DNA of 64,000 bases. It comes from Bacillota bacterium (GTDB taxonomy: Bacteria; Bacillota; Clostridia; Acetivibrionales; DTU013). Position 1 is the first letter of the stretch, and each line of letters begins with the position of its first letter. Under the pieces are notes generated by a model. The model had not been told where the DNA came from. It saw only the letters and a program-made list of their open reading frames with translations, and ran no database searches. Positions 25,792-33,771 of the stretch are shown piece by piece. The translations under genes were made by a program, and so were the position numbers. The stretch spans positions 124,001-188,000 of the forward strand of contig JAEZRE010000014.1 of NCBI GenBank assembly GCA_023412915.1, given 5' to 3'.

Positions 25792-27072
25792 ATGACATTC
25801 CTAATAGCCGCGCTGCTGGTTGCCGCCCCGCTTTTTTTATTTCTGTCCGGGCCTTCCGGTGTATTTTATCTCAGGAAGCTCGCACTGCCTTTTTTATGCA
25901 TATTGTTCGTACTCTGCCTCATATTTTTCTCCGGCAGCGCCGTCAAGGCTGCGCAGAACGGTCTTGCTCTCTGGGCGGGCGTTGTGGTCCCATCCCTGTT
26001 CCCTTTTTTTATCGCATCCGAGATCATCAATTCCACAGGCTTCATCAGGACTTCTGGGATTCTGCTGGAGCCTGTCATGAGGCCGGTTTTCAACGTGCCT
26101 GGGTGCGCTTCGTTCGCATTGCTGCTTGGAGTAACCTCCGGGTATCCGGTCGGGGCCAAGATAACTTCCGACCTGAGAAGCAGCGGCTTACTGAGCAAAA
26201 ATGAAGCTGAAAGGCTGCTTGCCTTTACTAACAATTCGGGGCCGCTTTTTATCGTAGGCGCCGTAGGAACCGGTATGTACGGTTCATCCCGCATCGGGAT
26301 TTTCCTGCTGGCCTGCCATATCCTCGCCTGCCTGACGGTAGGCGTTCTCTTCAGGTTTTACAAACGTTCCGGACGCTCCCGGATAAAAGAAGCGCGTAAT
26401 AAGGATCTGCTGAAAACCTTCAAAACAACTCTCGCAGCACAGCGGATGCAGGCAGGCGGGTTCGGTTCCATTCTGGGAAACGCAATCAGGAACTCCGTCT
26501 CGACTATTCTGGCAATAGGCGGTTTTATCGTACTTTTTGCCGTTATAATTCAATTGCTGACAGAAACCGGTCTGATAGGCATCCTTGCAGGAGCGCTCTC
26601 TCCTGTCCTATTGCCGTTGGGGCTGGACAAAAGCGTTTTGACAGGCGTTTTGAGCGGAGTATTCGAGATAACCACAGGGTCCGGTATCGTAAGCCGCCTG
26701 GCGGCAGTGCCGTTCGCGGTCAAGCTGCCTGCGGTGAGCCTCATAATCGGCTGGGCGGGCTTATCTGTGCATTTCCAGGTGATGAGCATAATTTCAGGCA
26801 CGGATATACGGATAACGCCGTATATCTTCGGGAAAGCGCTTCAAGGCATAATTGCCGCAATATACACAGCCGCCGGAATAAAGCTGCTGCGGCTTGAAGC
26901 GCTCTCCGCGATACCGGTGCTTGGCGCGGCGGAACCGGGCATATCAGGCTTCCTGCAGCTTTTTTTAAAGGCTTTGCTGATGATGCTGGTTTCACTGGTG
27001 TCTCTGATAATTCTAAGCAAATTTGCAAATAAGACTTGGCTAAAAGTAAAAATAAAAAGGAGCTCTATTTGA
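25792..27072 (+). CDS. ylbJ: Sporulation integral membrane protein YlbJ
   Basis: A 426-residue polytopic membrane protein required for spore cortex formation in Bacillus. It has the YlbJ/nucleoside-recognition pattern: GLALWAGVVVPSLFPFFIAS (about 60-79), a hydrophilic LGVTSGYPVGAKITSDL loop (about 113-129), FTNNSGPLFIVGAVGTGMYG (about 145-164) and a second half with TTGSGIVSRLA. ATG 25792 has AAGGG 9 nt upstream; a TTG three codons earlier is possible. The 3' end overlaps the convergent 145-residue gene by 8 bp. Confidence 0.92.
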   Translation: MTFLIAALLVAAPLFLFLSGPSGVFYLRKLALPFLCILFVLCLIFFSGSAVKAAQNGLALWAGVVVPSLFPFFIASEIINSTGFIRTSGILLEPVMRPVFNVPGCASFALLLGVTSGYPVGAKITSDLRSSGLLSKNEAERLLAFTNNSGPLFIVGAVGTGMYGSSRIGIFLLACHILACLTVGVLFRFYKRSGRSRIKEARNKDLLKTFKTTLAAQRMQAGGFGSILGNAIRNSVSTILAIGGFIVLFAVIIQLLTETGLIGILAGALSPVLLPLGLDKSVLTGVLSGVFEITTGSGIVSRLAAVPFAVKLPAVSLIIGWAGLSVHFQVMSIISGTDIRITPYIFGKALQGIIAAIYTAAGIKLLRLEALSAIPVLGAAEPGISGFLQLFLKALLMMLVSLVSLIILSKFANKTWLKVKIKRSSI

Positions 27073-27078
27073 GCTCCT
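27045..27078 (-). terminator. Terminator of the recG-rsmD-coaD operon
   Basis: A perfect 8-bp stem (aggagctc / gagctcct, 27058-27065 and 27071-27078) with a 5-nt loop. On the minus strand it is followed by TTTTTATTTTTAC. It overlaps the convergent gene ends and may also act weakly on ylbJ. Confidence 0.8.
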
Positions 27079-27502
27079 GACGGTCCATCTTAATAACTTC
27101 GAGAGTATCCTTCAATATTTCTTCCACCTTATTCAGTATGCTGTCCGCATATTCCTTGGTGCCGAGCCTGATCTCCCGCGCGTTTTTCTGTGCGCCTGCA
27201 ACTATTTCATTCGCCTGTTCGTATGCCTTTTTGGTGATCTCATGTTCGTCAACCATCGCTGCGATCTTGCTTTCAGCATCCTTCAGAAGGTTGCCTGCCT
27301 CCTTCTGGGCATCCGCCAGGATCCTCACCCTTTCTTCCTTTACCCACTTCGCCTGCTTGATATCATCAGGGAGCTTAAGCCTCAGCTCTTTAACGATTTC
27401 AAGGATCTCTTCCTTGTCGACGAGGCATCTGCCCGAAAATGGAACACTTACGCTTTTTTCAACCAGATCTTCCAGTGTTTCCAGTATTGAAAGTATTTCC
27501 AT
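27065..27502 (-). CDS. Coiled-coil protein, clostridial 'ATPase' family of unknown function
   Basis: A 145-residue, almost wholly helical charged protein. After a short N-terminal motif (SILETLEDLVEKSVSVPFSG, about 5-24, with CLVDKEEILEIVKELR after it) it is a long coiled-coil rich in Ala/Glu/Lys (about 45-135), like V-ATPase stalk or DivIVA-type proteins. Homologues are encoded next to coaD in many Clostridia and are often labelled ATPase, but no nucleotide-binding motif is present. It lies 21 bp after coaD and is co-transcribed. Confidence 0.8.
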   Translation of the reverse strand: MEILSILETLEDLVEKSVSVPFSGRCLVDKEEILEIVKELRLKLPDDIKQAKWVKEERVRILADAQKEAGNLLKDAESKIAAMVDEHEITKKAYEQANEIVAGAQKNAREIRLGTKEYADSILNKVEEILKDTLEVIKMDRQELK

Positions 27503-27523
27503 GCCTTTACCCCCTATAATGCT

Positions 27524-28003
27524 CTATCTGCAGGCTAATTTCTTCATGACCCGTTCCCTTATGCATTCCGGTACGAGTCCTTCGATATTTCCGCCGTTTT
27601 TTGCGATCTCCTTGACGGCGCTCGAACTCAGGTAGGAATAATTGACGTTAGTCATCATGAACAGCGTTTCCATATCCGGTTCAAGATTCTTATTCAATAG
27701 CGCCATCTGGAACTCATACTCAAAATCGGACATAGCCCGCAAGCCCTTGATGACTGCCTTTGCTCCCACTTTCTTGACAAAGTCCGCCAGCAAACCTGAA
27801 AAGCTGGTTACCATTATATCGTCGCGTTCACCTATCGTGGCTTTGATGAGTTCAATGCGTTCATCAACCGAAAATGCCGATTTTTTAGCTTCGTTGCTGC
27901 CGACCGCGACTATGAGTTTATCACATATATAAACAGCTCTTGTAATAATATCGAGATGTCCGTTCGTTATGGGATCGAAACTTCCCGGGTAAACCATAAT
28001 CAT
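27524..28003 (-). CDS. coaD: Phosphopantetheine adenylyltransferase
   Basis: Transfers AMP to 4'-phosphopantetheine in coenzyme A synthesis. The 159-residue protein has the nucleotidyltransferase TNGH motif in YPGSFDPITNGHLDII (about 5-20), KGLRAMSDFEYEFQMALLN (about 87-105) and the C-terminal YLSSSAVKEIA. The start overlaps the rsmD stop by 4 bp, showing coupling. The rsmD-coaD pair is the usual bacterial order. Confidence 0.97.
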   Translation of the reverse strand: MIMVYPGSFDPITNGHLDIITRAVYICDKLIVAVGSNEAKKSAFSVDERIELIKATIGERDDIMVTSFSGLLADFVKKVGAKAVIKGLRAMSDFEYEFQMALLNKNLEPDMETLFMMTNVNYSYLSSSAVKEIAKNGGNIEGLVPECIRERVMKKLACR

Positions 28004-28569
28004 TTACTTTGCCTACCGCCTTGTTTGTATATTGTTAACATTGTATCACCATATTTTCTCGTGTCAACGGCTTCAAACCGTCCAAAAGCTTCGGGCAGGA
28101 GGTCGGACACGCTGTGTTCCGCTATGATCATACCTTCGTCCTTCATTATATCATTTTTTGTCAGTAATTTTAATGTTTCCTGAATAAAATTTTTGTTATA
28201 AGGCGGATCCAGCAGAATAATATCGAATTTTTTGTTATCACGGAACAGACGCTCTATGCCTGTGGTAAAATCAGTCTGGTAAACCTCCGCCCGCCCTATA
28301 AGCTTCGTGTGGGTCAGGTTATCGCGTATCACCGCGCAGCTTTCCGCGCTTTTATCGAAAAAAACCGCGTGTTCCGCACCCCTGCTCAACGCTTCGATCC
28401 CAAGGCTGCCGGTGCCTCCGAATACATCGAGCACTCCGCTCCCTTCCACAAAGCCGGCGATTATATTAAAGAGGGCCCCTTTTACCTTATCTGAAGTAGG
28501 TCTTGTTGACATACCCTTTACCGTTTTTAGTTGAAGTCCTCCCGCAATGCCCGATATAACCCTGAGTAT
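28000..28569 (-). CDS. rsmD: 16S rRNA (guanine966-N2)-methyltransferase, apparent ATA start
   Basis: Methylates G966 of 16S rRNA. Features: TRPTSDKVKGALFNI (about 22-36), the SAM motif DVFGGTGSLGIEALSRGA (about 48-65) and the catalytic LDPPYNK (about 120-126). The first standard start (ATG 28512) would remove the conserved first 19 residues. In-frame upstream sequence encodes LRVISGIAGGLQLKTVKG, matching the family N-terminus. The only codon placed correctly (8 nt after GGGAGG) is ATA 28569; no ATG, GTG or TTG lies between it and the in-frame TGA of recG's end. This is either a rare ATA start, an ATG-to-ATA change or a sequence error. Confidence 0.9.
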   Translation of the reverse strand: MLRVISGIAGGLQLKTVKGMSTRPTSDKVKGALFNIIAGFVEGSGVLDVFGGTGSLGIEALSRGAEHAVFFDKSAESCAVIRDNLTHTKLIGRAEVYQTDFTTGIERLFRDNKKFDIILLDPPYNKNFIQETLKLLTKNDIMKDEGMIIAEHSVSDLLPEAFGRFEAVDTRKYGDTMLTIYKQGGRQSK

Positions 28570-28605
28570 GGCTGTTTCCTCCCTTGCCGTATGTTTTTCT
28601 TCAGC

Positions 28606-30681
28606 TCAGTTCATGCTGAGCGTTTGCGCTGTTGCTGCGAATTTCTCCCTTATCGCTTGCCCAAGCAGCCTGTTTTCGGGAGACTTCAGCTGCCTGTCCC
28701 CGGAAAGCAGCTTTTGCGCTGCCTCCTGCGCCTGCTTCAACACTTCCATGTCTTTATAAAGATTTGCAATTTTAAGTTCCGGTATACCGTGCTGTCTCGT
28801 CCCGAAAAAGTCTCCCGGTCCGCGGAGCTCCAGATCCTTTTCTGAAATTACGAATCCATCGGAAGTCTTTTCCATAACCTTCATTCGTTCTTCAGCAACC
28901 TCGGACTTGCTTTCGTTGAACAGTATGCAGTAGGACTGGTGTTCACCCCTGCCGACCCTGCCTCTCAGCTGGTGCAGCTGTGCCAGTCCGAACCTCTCCG
29001 CGTTTTCTATGACCATGACGGACGCGTTCGGTACGTTGACCCCGACCTCTATTACAGTTGTTGAAACAAGTATGTCGAGGCTGCCTTCTATAAAGCTGTT
29101 CATAACGGCTTCCTTTTCCGACGCCTTCATCTTTCCATGGATAAGTCCCACCTTGAGATCGCTGAAGGTCTCCTGCGCAAGCTCCTCAGCCAAACCCGAA
29201 GCTGCTTTGGCCTCGACCGCGTCGGATTCGTCAACGAGCGGACAGACTATATACACCTGTCTGCCTTCAGTTACCTGCTTCCTTATGAAATTATCGATCC
29301 TTTCGCGCATATCCGCATGTACCGCGTAGGTCTTGATCGTCTTTCTTCCCGGTGGAAGCTCGTCTATTATCGATATATCGAGATCGCCGTATAATATCAG
29401 AGCAAGCGTCCTCGGTATTGGAGTTGCAGTCATGACCAATATATCGGGATTTTCTCCCTTGCCTGACAGCTTTGCCCTCTGACGCACTCCGAATCGGTGC
29501 TGTTCGTCGGTCACCACCAGACCGAGGTTCTTAAAGACCACTTTGTCCTCGAGCAGCGCATGCGTCCCTATAACTATGTCGGTCTCACCGTTTCTTATCG
29601 CCTCGAGCGTTTCCTTTGCCGCCTTGCCTGTAACGCTGCCCGTCAGCAGCGATATTCTTATGTCCAGCGGTGCAAGCAGCGGTCCCAGCGAGTTATAATG
29701 CTGCTCCGCAAGTATTTCGGTAGGCGCCATGAAAGCTCCCTGATAACCGCTTTTAACAGCCTTGACCAAGGCAAGGACGGCGACTATGGTTTTACCCGAA
29801 CCGACATCTCCCTGCACCAGCCTGTTCATTACCTTGCCGCTTTCCATATCCTGCTCTATTTCTGCTAAAACACGCTTCTGGGCATTTGTAAGGTTGAAGG
29901 GCAGCCGCCGCATGAATTCCTGTACTTCCCGGCCTGCGTCGAAACGTATGCCGGCAGCCGACGACGCGGCAGACACTTTTAGATTCATGAGCCCCAGCTG
30001 CAATAGCAAAAGTTCCTCGAACACGAGTCTTTTTCTGGCTTTCAGGAATGCGTCGTCGTCTTCGGGATAGTGTATATTGTTTACTGCAAAATTTAATTCA
30101 GTCAGCTGGTAATTTTCGCGGATCCATTGGGGCAGTATCTCCTGTATGCTGTCCCCGGCAAAATCGAGAGCGTTGCGTATTGCGGCTCTGATAACGTTCT
30201 GTGTGAGTTTTCCCGTCGCGGGATAGATGGGCACGATCCTGCAGGTTTTGACCGGTCCCTGGTCGTCGAGCCTCTCATAAACCGGATTCAGCACCTCGAA
30301 GGTCCGCCTCCTTGTTATCTTTCCGTAGAAAATATATCTTTCACCGGGCTTGAAGTAACTCTTCAGATAGGGTTGATTGAACCAGGTGGCGTTTATCAGT
30401 CCGGATTCGTCCCTGATGCTGACCCGGCTCACGGTAAGTCCCCTCCGCGGCCTCGACTCGTTCACCTTGGACGCGATCATGCCTTCGAAGGAACACTCTT
30501 CCCCGTCCTGCAGCTCGGAAAGCTTCCTGAGTTTGCTGCGGTCCTCATAATCCCTGGGATAATGCGTGATGATATCGCCTACGGTAAACAGGCCAAGCCT
30601 CTGAAACAAAGCCGCCCTGGTATCGCCGACGCCCTTCAGAAACTGCAGCGGTTTTCTCATTTTCTCGGAATGCTGATCCAT
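28606..30681 (-). CDS. recG: ATP-dependent DNA helicase RecG
   Basis: Remodels stalled replication forks and Holliday junctions. The 691-residue protein has the N-terminal wedge/OB domain (about 50-160), Walker A GDVGSGKT (about 296-303), a DEQH box (VVTDEQHRFGVRQR, about 394-407), motif III TATPIPRTLA and motif VI LRGRVGRGEHQSY (about 577-589), then the C-terminal TRG region. Length and order are those of the family. It is the first gene of the recG-rsmD-coaD run. Confidence 0.97.
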   Translation of the reverse strand: MDQHSEKMRKPLQFLKGVGDTRAALFQRLGLFTVGDIITHYPRDYEDRSKLRKLSELQDGEECSFEGMIASKVNESRPRRGLTVSRVSIRDESGLINATWFNQPYLKSYFKPGERYIFYGKITRRRTFEVLNPVYERLDDQGPVKTCRIVPIYPATGKLTQNVIRAAIRNALDFAGDSIQEILPQWIRENYQLTELNFAVNNIHYPEDDDAFLKARKRLVFEELLLLQLGLMNLKVSAASSAAGIRFDAGREVQEFMRRLPFNLTNAQKRVLAEIEQDMESGKVMNRLVQGDVGSGKTIVAVLALVKAVKSGYQGAFMAPTEILAEQHYNSLGPLLAPLDIRISLLTGSVTGKAAKETLEAIRNGETDIVIGTHALLEDKVVFKNLGLVVTDEQHRFGVRQRAKLSGKGENPDILVMTATPIPRTLALILYGDLDISIIDELPPGRKTIKTYAVHADMRERIDNFIRKQVTEGRQVYIVCPLVDESDAVEAKAASGLAEELAQETFSDLKVGLIHGKMKASEKEAVMNSFIEGSLDILVSTTVIEVGVNVPNASVMVIENAERFGLAQLHQLRGRVGRGEHQSYCILFNESKSEVAEERMKVMEKTSDGFVISEKDLELRGPGDFFGTRQHGIPELKIANLYKDMEVLKQAQEAAQKLLSGDRQLKSPENRLLGQAIREKFAATAQTLSMN

Positions 30682-30811
30682 CGCGTATCTCCCGGAACTT
30701 TATCATTAATGTACGCTTCCTTGATATTTACATTTTAATATATACTTCCTCTTATTGCCATACCCAATCGGTTTAAATCCCGTCCGTCAAGGATTATTAA
30801 TATCAACGGCA

Positions 30812-31459
30812 TTATAAATCTAAAGCTTCGAAGGATTTAACCGATTTTCTGTAAACCATATACGTCGAGAAAGCGTAAAATATTACTCCGATTGCCAGCA
30901 CTGTCAGCTTATACGTAAGATATTGCGGGTCTTTTGTATCCAAATAATCTCTTACAAAAGGTACTGCGTGTGAACAAGTTTCCGCAATTGCTATATATAC
31001 AAACATAGCGACACTTGACAATACGAAGCTAGTCCCTACCTTGTTGACATCCTTATAGTAAATTCCATAAAATATATAATTGAATACTCCGTACATTACG
31101 AATGCCAACCCGAATAAAGCAATATTTGCATCCATACCTACCTGATTACCGGGCAACGGCATGTTTTGACGAATAATCGCAAAGGGTACGGCTGCCAGCA
31201 TTTGCGCCAATTGCAGAAGAACTGTGAAAACAAAGCGCGCTTTTACAATATATCTTTTGGAAACAGGGAGTGTAAGTGTATAAAAAACGTCATTATTTTC
31301 CCTGCCGTTTAAGCAGGTGAAAAACACGGCCAGTCCTGTATAAAAGAATACAACATAGTAAGGATAGCTGGGTATGATAAGCATCCCTGAAAGGATAAGG
31401 AATATTGGCGCTGTCGGATGCATGGAAAGCAATAATTCTTTTCTTATAAGGTTTTTCAT
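30812..31459 (-). CDS. ABC-2 type transporter permease
   Basis: A 215-residue membrane protein with six TM helices: two at the N-terminus (about 16-50), a central pair (about 75-120) and two at the C-terminus (about 132-160 and 182-203). It has the short cytoplasmic start MKNLIRKELLLS typical of ABC-2 permeases. It is translated with the ATPase gene (1-bp overlap, TAATG). The pair resembles the YtrB/YtrC or BcrA/BcrB exporters, usually for antimicrobials or envelope stress; the substrate is unknown. No GntR-type regulator gene is adjacent, which is unusual for Ytr-like pairs. Confidence 0.88.
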   Translation of the reverse strand: MKNLIRKELLLSMHPTAPIFLILSGMLIIPSYPYYVVFFYTGLAVFFTCLNGRENNDVFYTLTLPVSKRYIVKARFVFTVLLQLAQMLAAVPFAIIRQNMPLPGNQVGMDANIALFGLAFVMYGVFNYIFYGIYYKDVNKVGTSFVLSSVAMFVYIAIAETCSHAVPFVRDYLDTKDPQYLTYKLTVLAIGVIFYAFSTYMVYRKSVKSFEALDL

Positions 31460-32301
31460 TACTCTCCCTCCCTTTCTATATGAACCATAATCAACTCCAG
31501 GTCAGCATCGACGTAATCGATATCCAGACCTGATGCGTCATCTGTTCTTATAAGCGAGGTAAGTCCATTTTTACTCCTTTTACAACCAATCAGCTTTGGT
31601 TGCAAATCCGGGGTCAGTTGATCCTGTGTAAGCTTCAAAACCTTATAGCTGTCTACAAATGACTTAATATCGGATTCTGCAAGAAGCATACCGTTTTTAA
31701 TATAAATAATGTTGTCGGCACACTTGTCGAGGTCAGATGTGATATGAGTTGAGAACAATATCGTAATTCCTTTGTCGCTAAGCTCCATAAATAAATCCAG
31801 CAAATCATCCCTTGAAACGGGGTCAAGTCCGCTTGTGGGTTCGTCAAGTACAAGCAACTCCGCATTATGTGACAACGCGAGGGTCAGAGCATATTTGACC
31901 TTCATGCCAGCCGACAATTGTGAAGGCGTTTTGTTTTCATCCAACTTGAACGCAGCCATGTATTTAGAGTAGGCAGTATCGTCCCATTTATCGTAAAATG
32001 ATTTTGTGATGGAAGTAATTATTTTGATTTTCTTCTTTGAATAGTAATCGATTCCACCTGAAACAAAGCCTACACGCTGTTTGGTATTAAATTCACTATC
32101 CCTGAAATTATTATCAAAAAATAAAATCTCCCCATTATCGGGATGCACAAAATTGAACAATGCTTTTAAAGTTGTGGATTTGCCTGCTCCGTTTCTGCCT
32201 ATAAAGCCTGTAATTTTACCCTTTTCAAGGGAAAACGAAATGTTTCTCAGCTCAAATGCAGGGTACTTCTTATACAGATTTTTAACTTCAAGTACGCTCA
32301 T
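31459..32301 (-). CDS. ABC transporter ATP-binding protein
   Basis: A 280-residue ATPase with Walker A GRNGAGKST (about 35-43), Q-loop region, signature LSAGMKVKYAL (about 133-143; LSAGM in place of LSGGQ), Walker B LLVLDEPTSGLDP (about 153-165) and the H-loop in ILFSTHITSD. It powers the permease encoded immediately downstream. It reads away from rpmB; its promoter would lie in the AT-rich 32302-32440 stretch. Confidence 0.93.
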   Translation of the reverse strand: MSVLEVKNLYKKYPAFELRNISFSLEKGKITGFIGRNGAGKSTTLKALFNFVHPDNGEILFFDNNFRDSEFNTKQRVGFVSGGIDYYSKKKIKIITSITKSFYDKWDDTAYSKYMAAFKLDENKTPSQLSAGMKVKYALTLALSHNAELLVLDEPTSGLDPVSRDDLLDLFMELSDKGITILFSTHITSDLDKCADNIIYIKNGMLLAESDIKSFVDSYKVLKLTQDQLTPDLQPKLIGCKRSKNGLTSLIRTDDASGLDIDYVDADLELIMVHIEREGE

Positions 32302-32518
32302 AGTTAATCATTCTCTCTTTGTTTATTGCTAAAAACTTCTTTGGGGATAACAAATAACCTTTTTCACCGAAGAGGTATGAAATGTTTGGCTAATACAACT
32401 TATATTATATTGGGATATTTTATAAAGTCAAGATTTCGACCGGTGTATGGGGTCCGGAGGTCAATCAGCCTTCCACTTTCTTTATATGGACTTCGATAGC
32501 ATTTATTTCAAAAAATCC

Positions 32519-32548
32519 TTGCGGATTCTCAAGTTATTGTGTTAAAAT
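32519..32548 (+). promoter_or_regulatory. Candidate promoter of rpmB
   Basis: TTGCGG (32519-32524), an 18-nt spacer and TAAAAT (32543-32548), about 52 bp upstream of the start. The gap 32302-32518 shows nothing else that I can support. Confidence 0.5.
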
Positions 32549-32600
32549 AGTTATTGCTTTGTGGAATAATAAGCACCAATCTGAAGGAGGTGTGATATAG

Positions 32601-32789
32601 ATGGCAAAATGCGATATTTGCAGCAAAGATACCGTATACGGCAACAATGTTAGCCACTCGGTCAGAAGAACGAACAGATTCTGGAAGCCCAACGTAAAAA
32701 AGATCAGAATAGTAGAAAACGGCACTCCGAAGTCCGTTAACGTATGTTCAAGATGCCTGCGTTCGAATAAGGTTACGAGAGCTGTTTGA
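32601..32789 (+). CDS. rpmB: 50S ribosomal protein L28 (zinc-ribbon form)
   Basis: A 62-residue large-subunit protein. MAKCDICSKDTVYGNNVSHS and CSRCLRSNKV show the paired CxxC motifs of the zinc-binding (C+) form, so expression here is not of the zinc-free paralogue type. A strong GAAGGAGGTG precedes ATG 32601. It is monocistronic, with a promoter and a terminator close by. Confidence 0.97.
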   Translation: MAKCDICSKDTVYGNNVSHSVRRTNRFWKPNVKKIRIVENGTPKSVNVCSRCLRSNKVTRAV

Positions 32790-32828
32790 TAATTTTTTAT
32801 TTTAGATTTTGATATCGTGTCAATATCG

Positions 32829-32872
32829 AAGCGACATAAAAAAGGCGTTTGAACGCTTTTTTTATGCCGCTT
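32829..32872 (+). terminator. Terminator of rpmB
   Basis: A long A-rich/T-rich stem: AGCGACATAAAAAAGGCGTT pairs with AACGCTTTTTTTATGCCGCT across a 2-nt turn, with mismatches. It lies 40 bp past the stop. Confidence 0.75.
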
Positions 32873-33074
32873 TGATTTTTCACGCCCGTTCAGCCCATTC
32901 TAAGTACTTTTTTAATCAGACTGCCGAAGAACTTCGGCATCTTGACTACCATGATCCTCATCGACGGATTCCCCCCTATCGTCTGATAATTACATACTAT
33001 TCCTCCGGACGAATTTGGTGCATGGTCAAAAACAGTAATCATCACCTGGCTGATTGACACATATATTTTATATT

Positions 33075-33767
33075 ATGATGCATGTTTATATTGTGGGAAG
33101 CTTCAGAAAAAAACTTAAAAATTTGGCGCTGATCACGGCAGTATGGGCAATGCTGTTTATGCTGGGCTCTTGGTTCATAGACAATCTGCTGTTATTCAGC
33201 ATTTCCGTGGATTCTTCGGCCGAATTTTCGTATCCCTATACAGTTGAGGTCGATGACATATGGATAAACGATACTTATGCCGACGATCTCTCCATATCGG
33301 TTTTCTGCCCTTCCAAGCCGAAGACGCGCGAGTTCACGGATTATGAAGCGCTTGAAGGCAGCTTCAGCTTCAAGTATCCTTCCGCTTTTGCCATAAAACC
33401 TGCGAACTTTTCCGGCAGCGATATCCTTTTCCATGCGGACTTTCATGACAGGGAAGGCACAGCACACGGTTTTGTGCAGGTTTGGAACCTGCCGGGCGAG
33501 CTCGGCGACTTCCTTAAAAAATCCTTGGAAACCTCCAATAACCAATATAAATTTTTCAATTCCGAAAAAGTTGAAATAAATGGTGTAAGCGGCTACCGAT
33601 GGGATTATTCCGTGCTCACCGGCTCCGGATATTACAGGGGCGCGGAGGTCTTCCTGCAGCGTGACGGACGCATGTACCGGTTAAGCTACTTTGTACCCGA
33701 AAAGAAGTGGGACCGGAAACAGGCGGAACTATTCGAAAAGATGATTAATTCGTTCAAAATAAAGTAA
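33075..33767 (+). CDS. Membrane-anchored protein of unknown function
   Basis: A roughly 230-residue protein with one N-terminal TM segment (LALITAVWAMLFMLGSWFID and a little beyond, within the first 45 residues) and an extracellular domain (about 60-230) resembling the PsbP/Mog1-like beta-sandwich: GSFSFKYPSAFAIKP, VQVWNLPGELGDFL, EINGVSGYRWDY and a final FEKMINSFKIK, as seen in clostridial surface proteins. The start is uncertain: ATG 33075 and GTG 33093 both lack a good ribosome site. It converges with the GGDEF gene (4-bp gap) and is preceded by AT-rich sequence. No function is assigned. Confidence 0.78.
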   Translation: MMHVYIVGSFRKKLKNLALITAVWAMLFMLGSWFIDNLLLFSISVDSSAEFSYPYTVEVDDIWINDTYADDLSISVFCPSKPKTREFTDYEALEGSFSFKYPSAFAIKPANFSGSDILFHADFHDREGTAHGFVQVWNLPGELGDFLKKSLETSNNQYKFFNSEKVEINGVSGYRWDYSVLTGSGYYRGAEVFLQRDGRMYRLSYFVPEKKWDRKQAELFEKMINSFKIK

Positions 33768-33771
33768 GCTG

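Noticed and set aside
33054..33074. TTGACA at 33054 as a -35 box for the 33-kb membrane protein gene
   Set aside because: No acceptable -10 lies 16-18 nt downstream.
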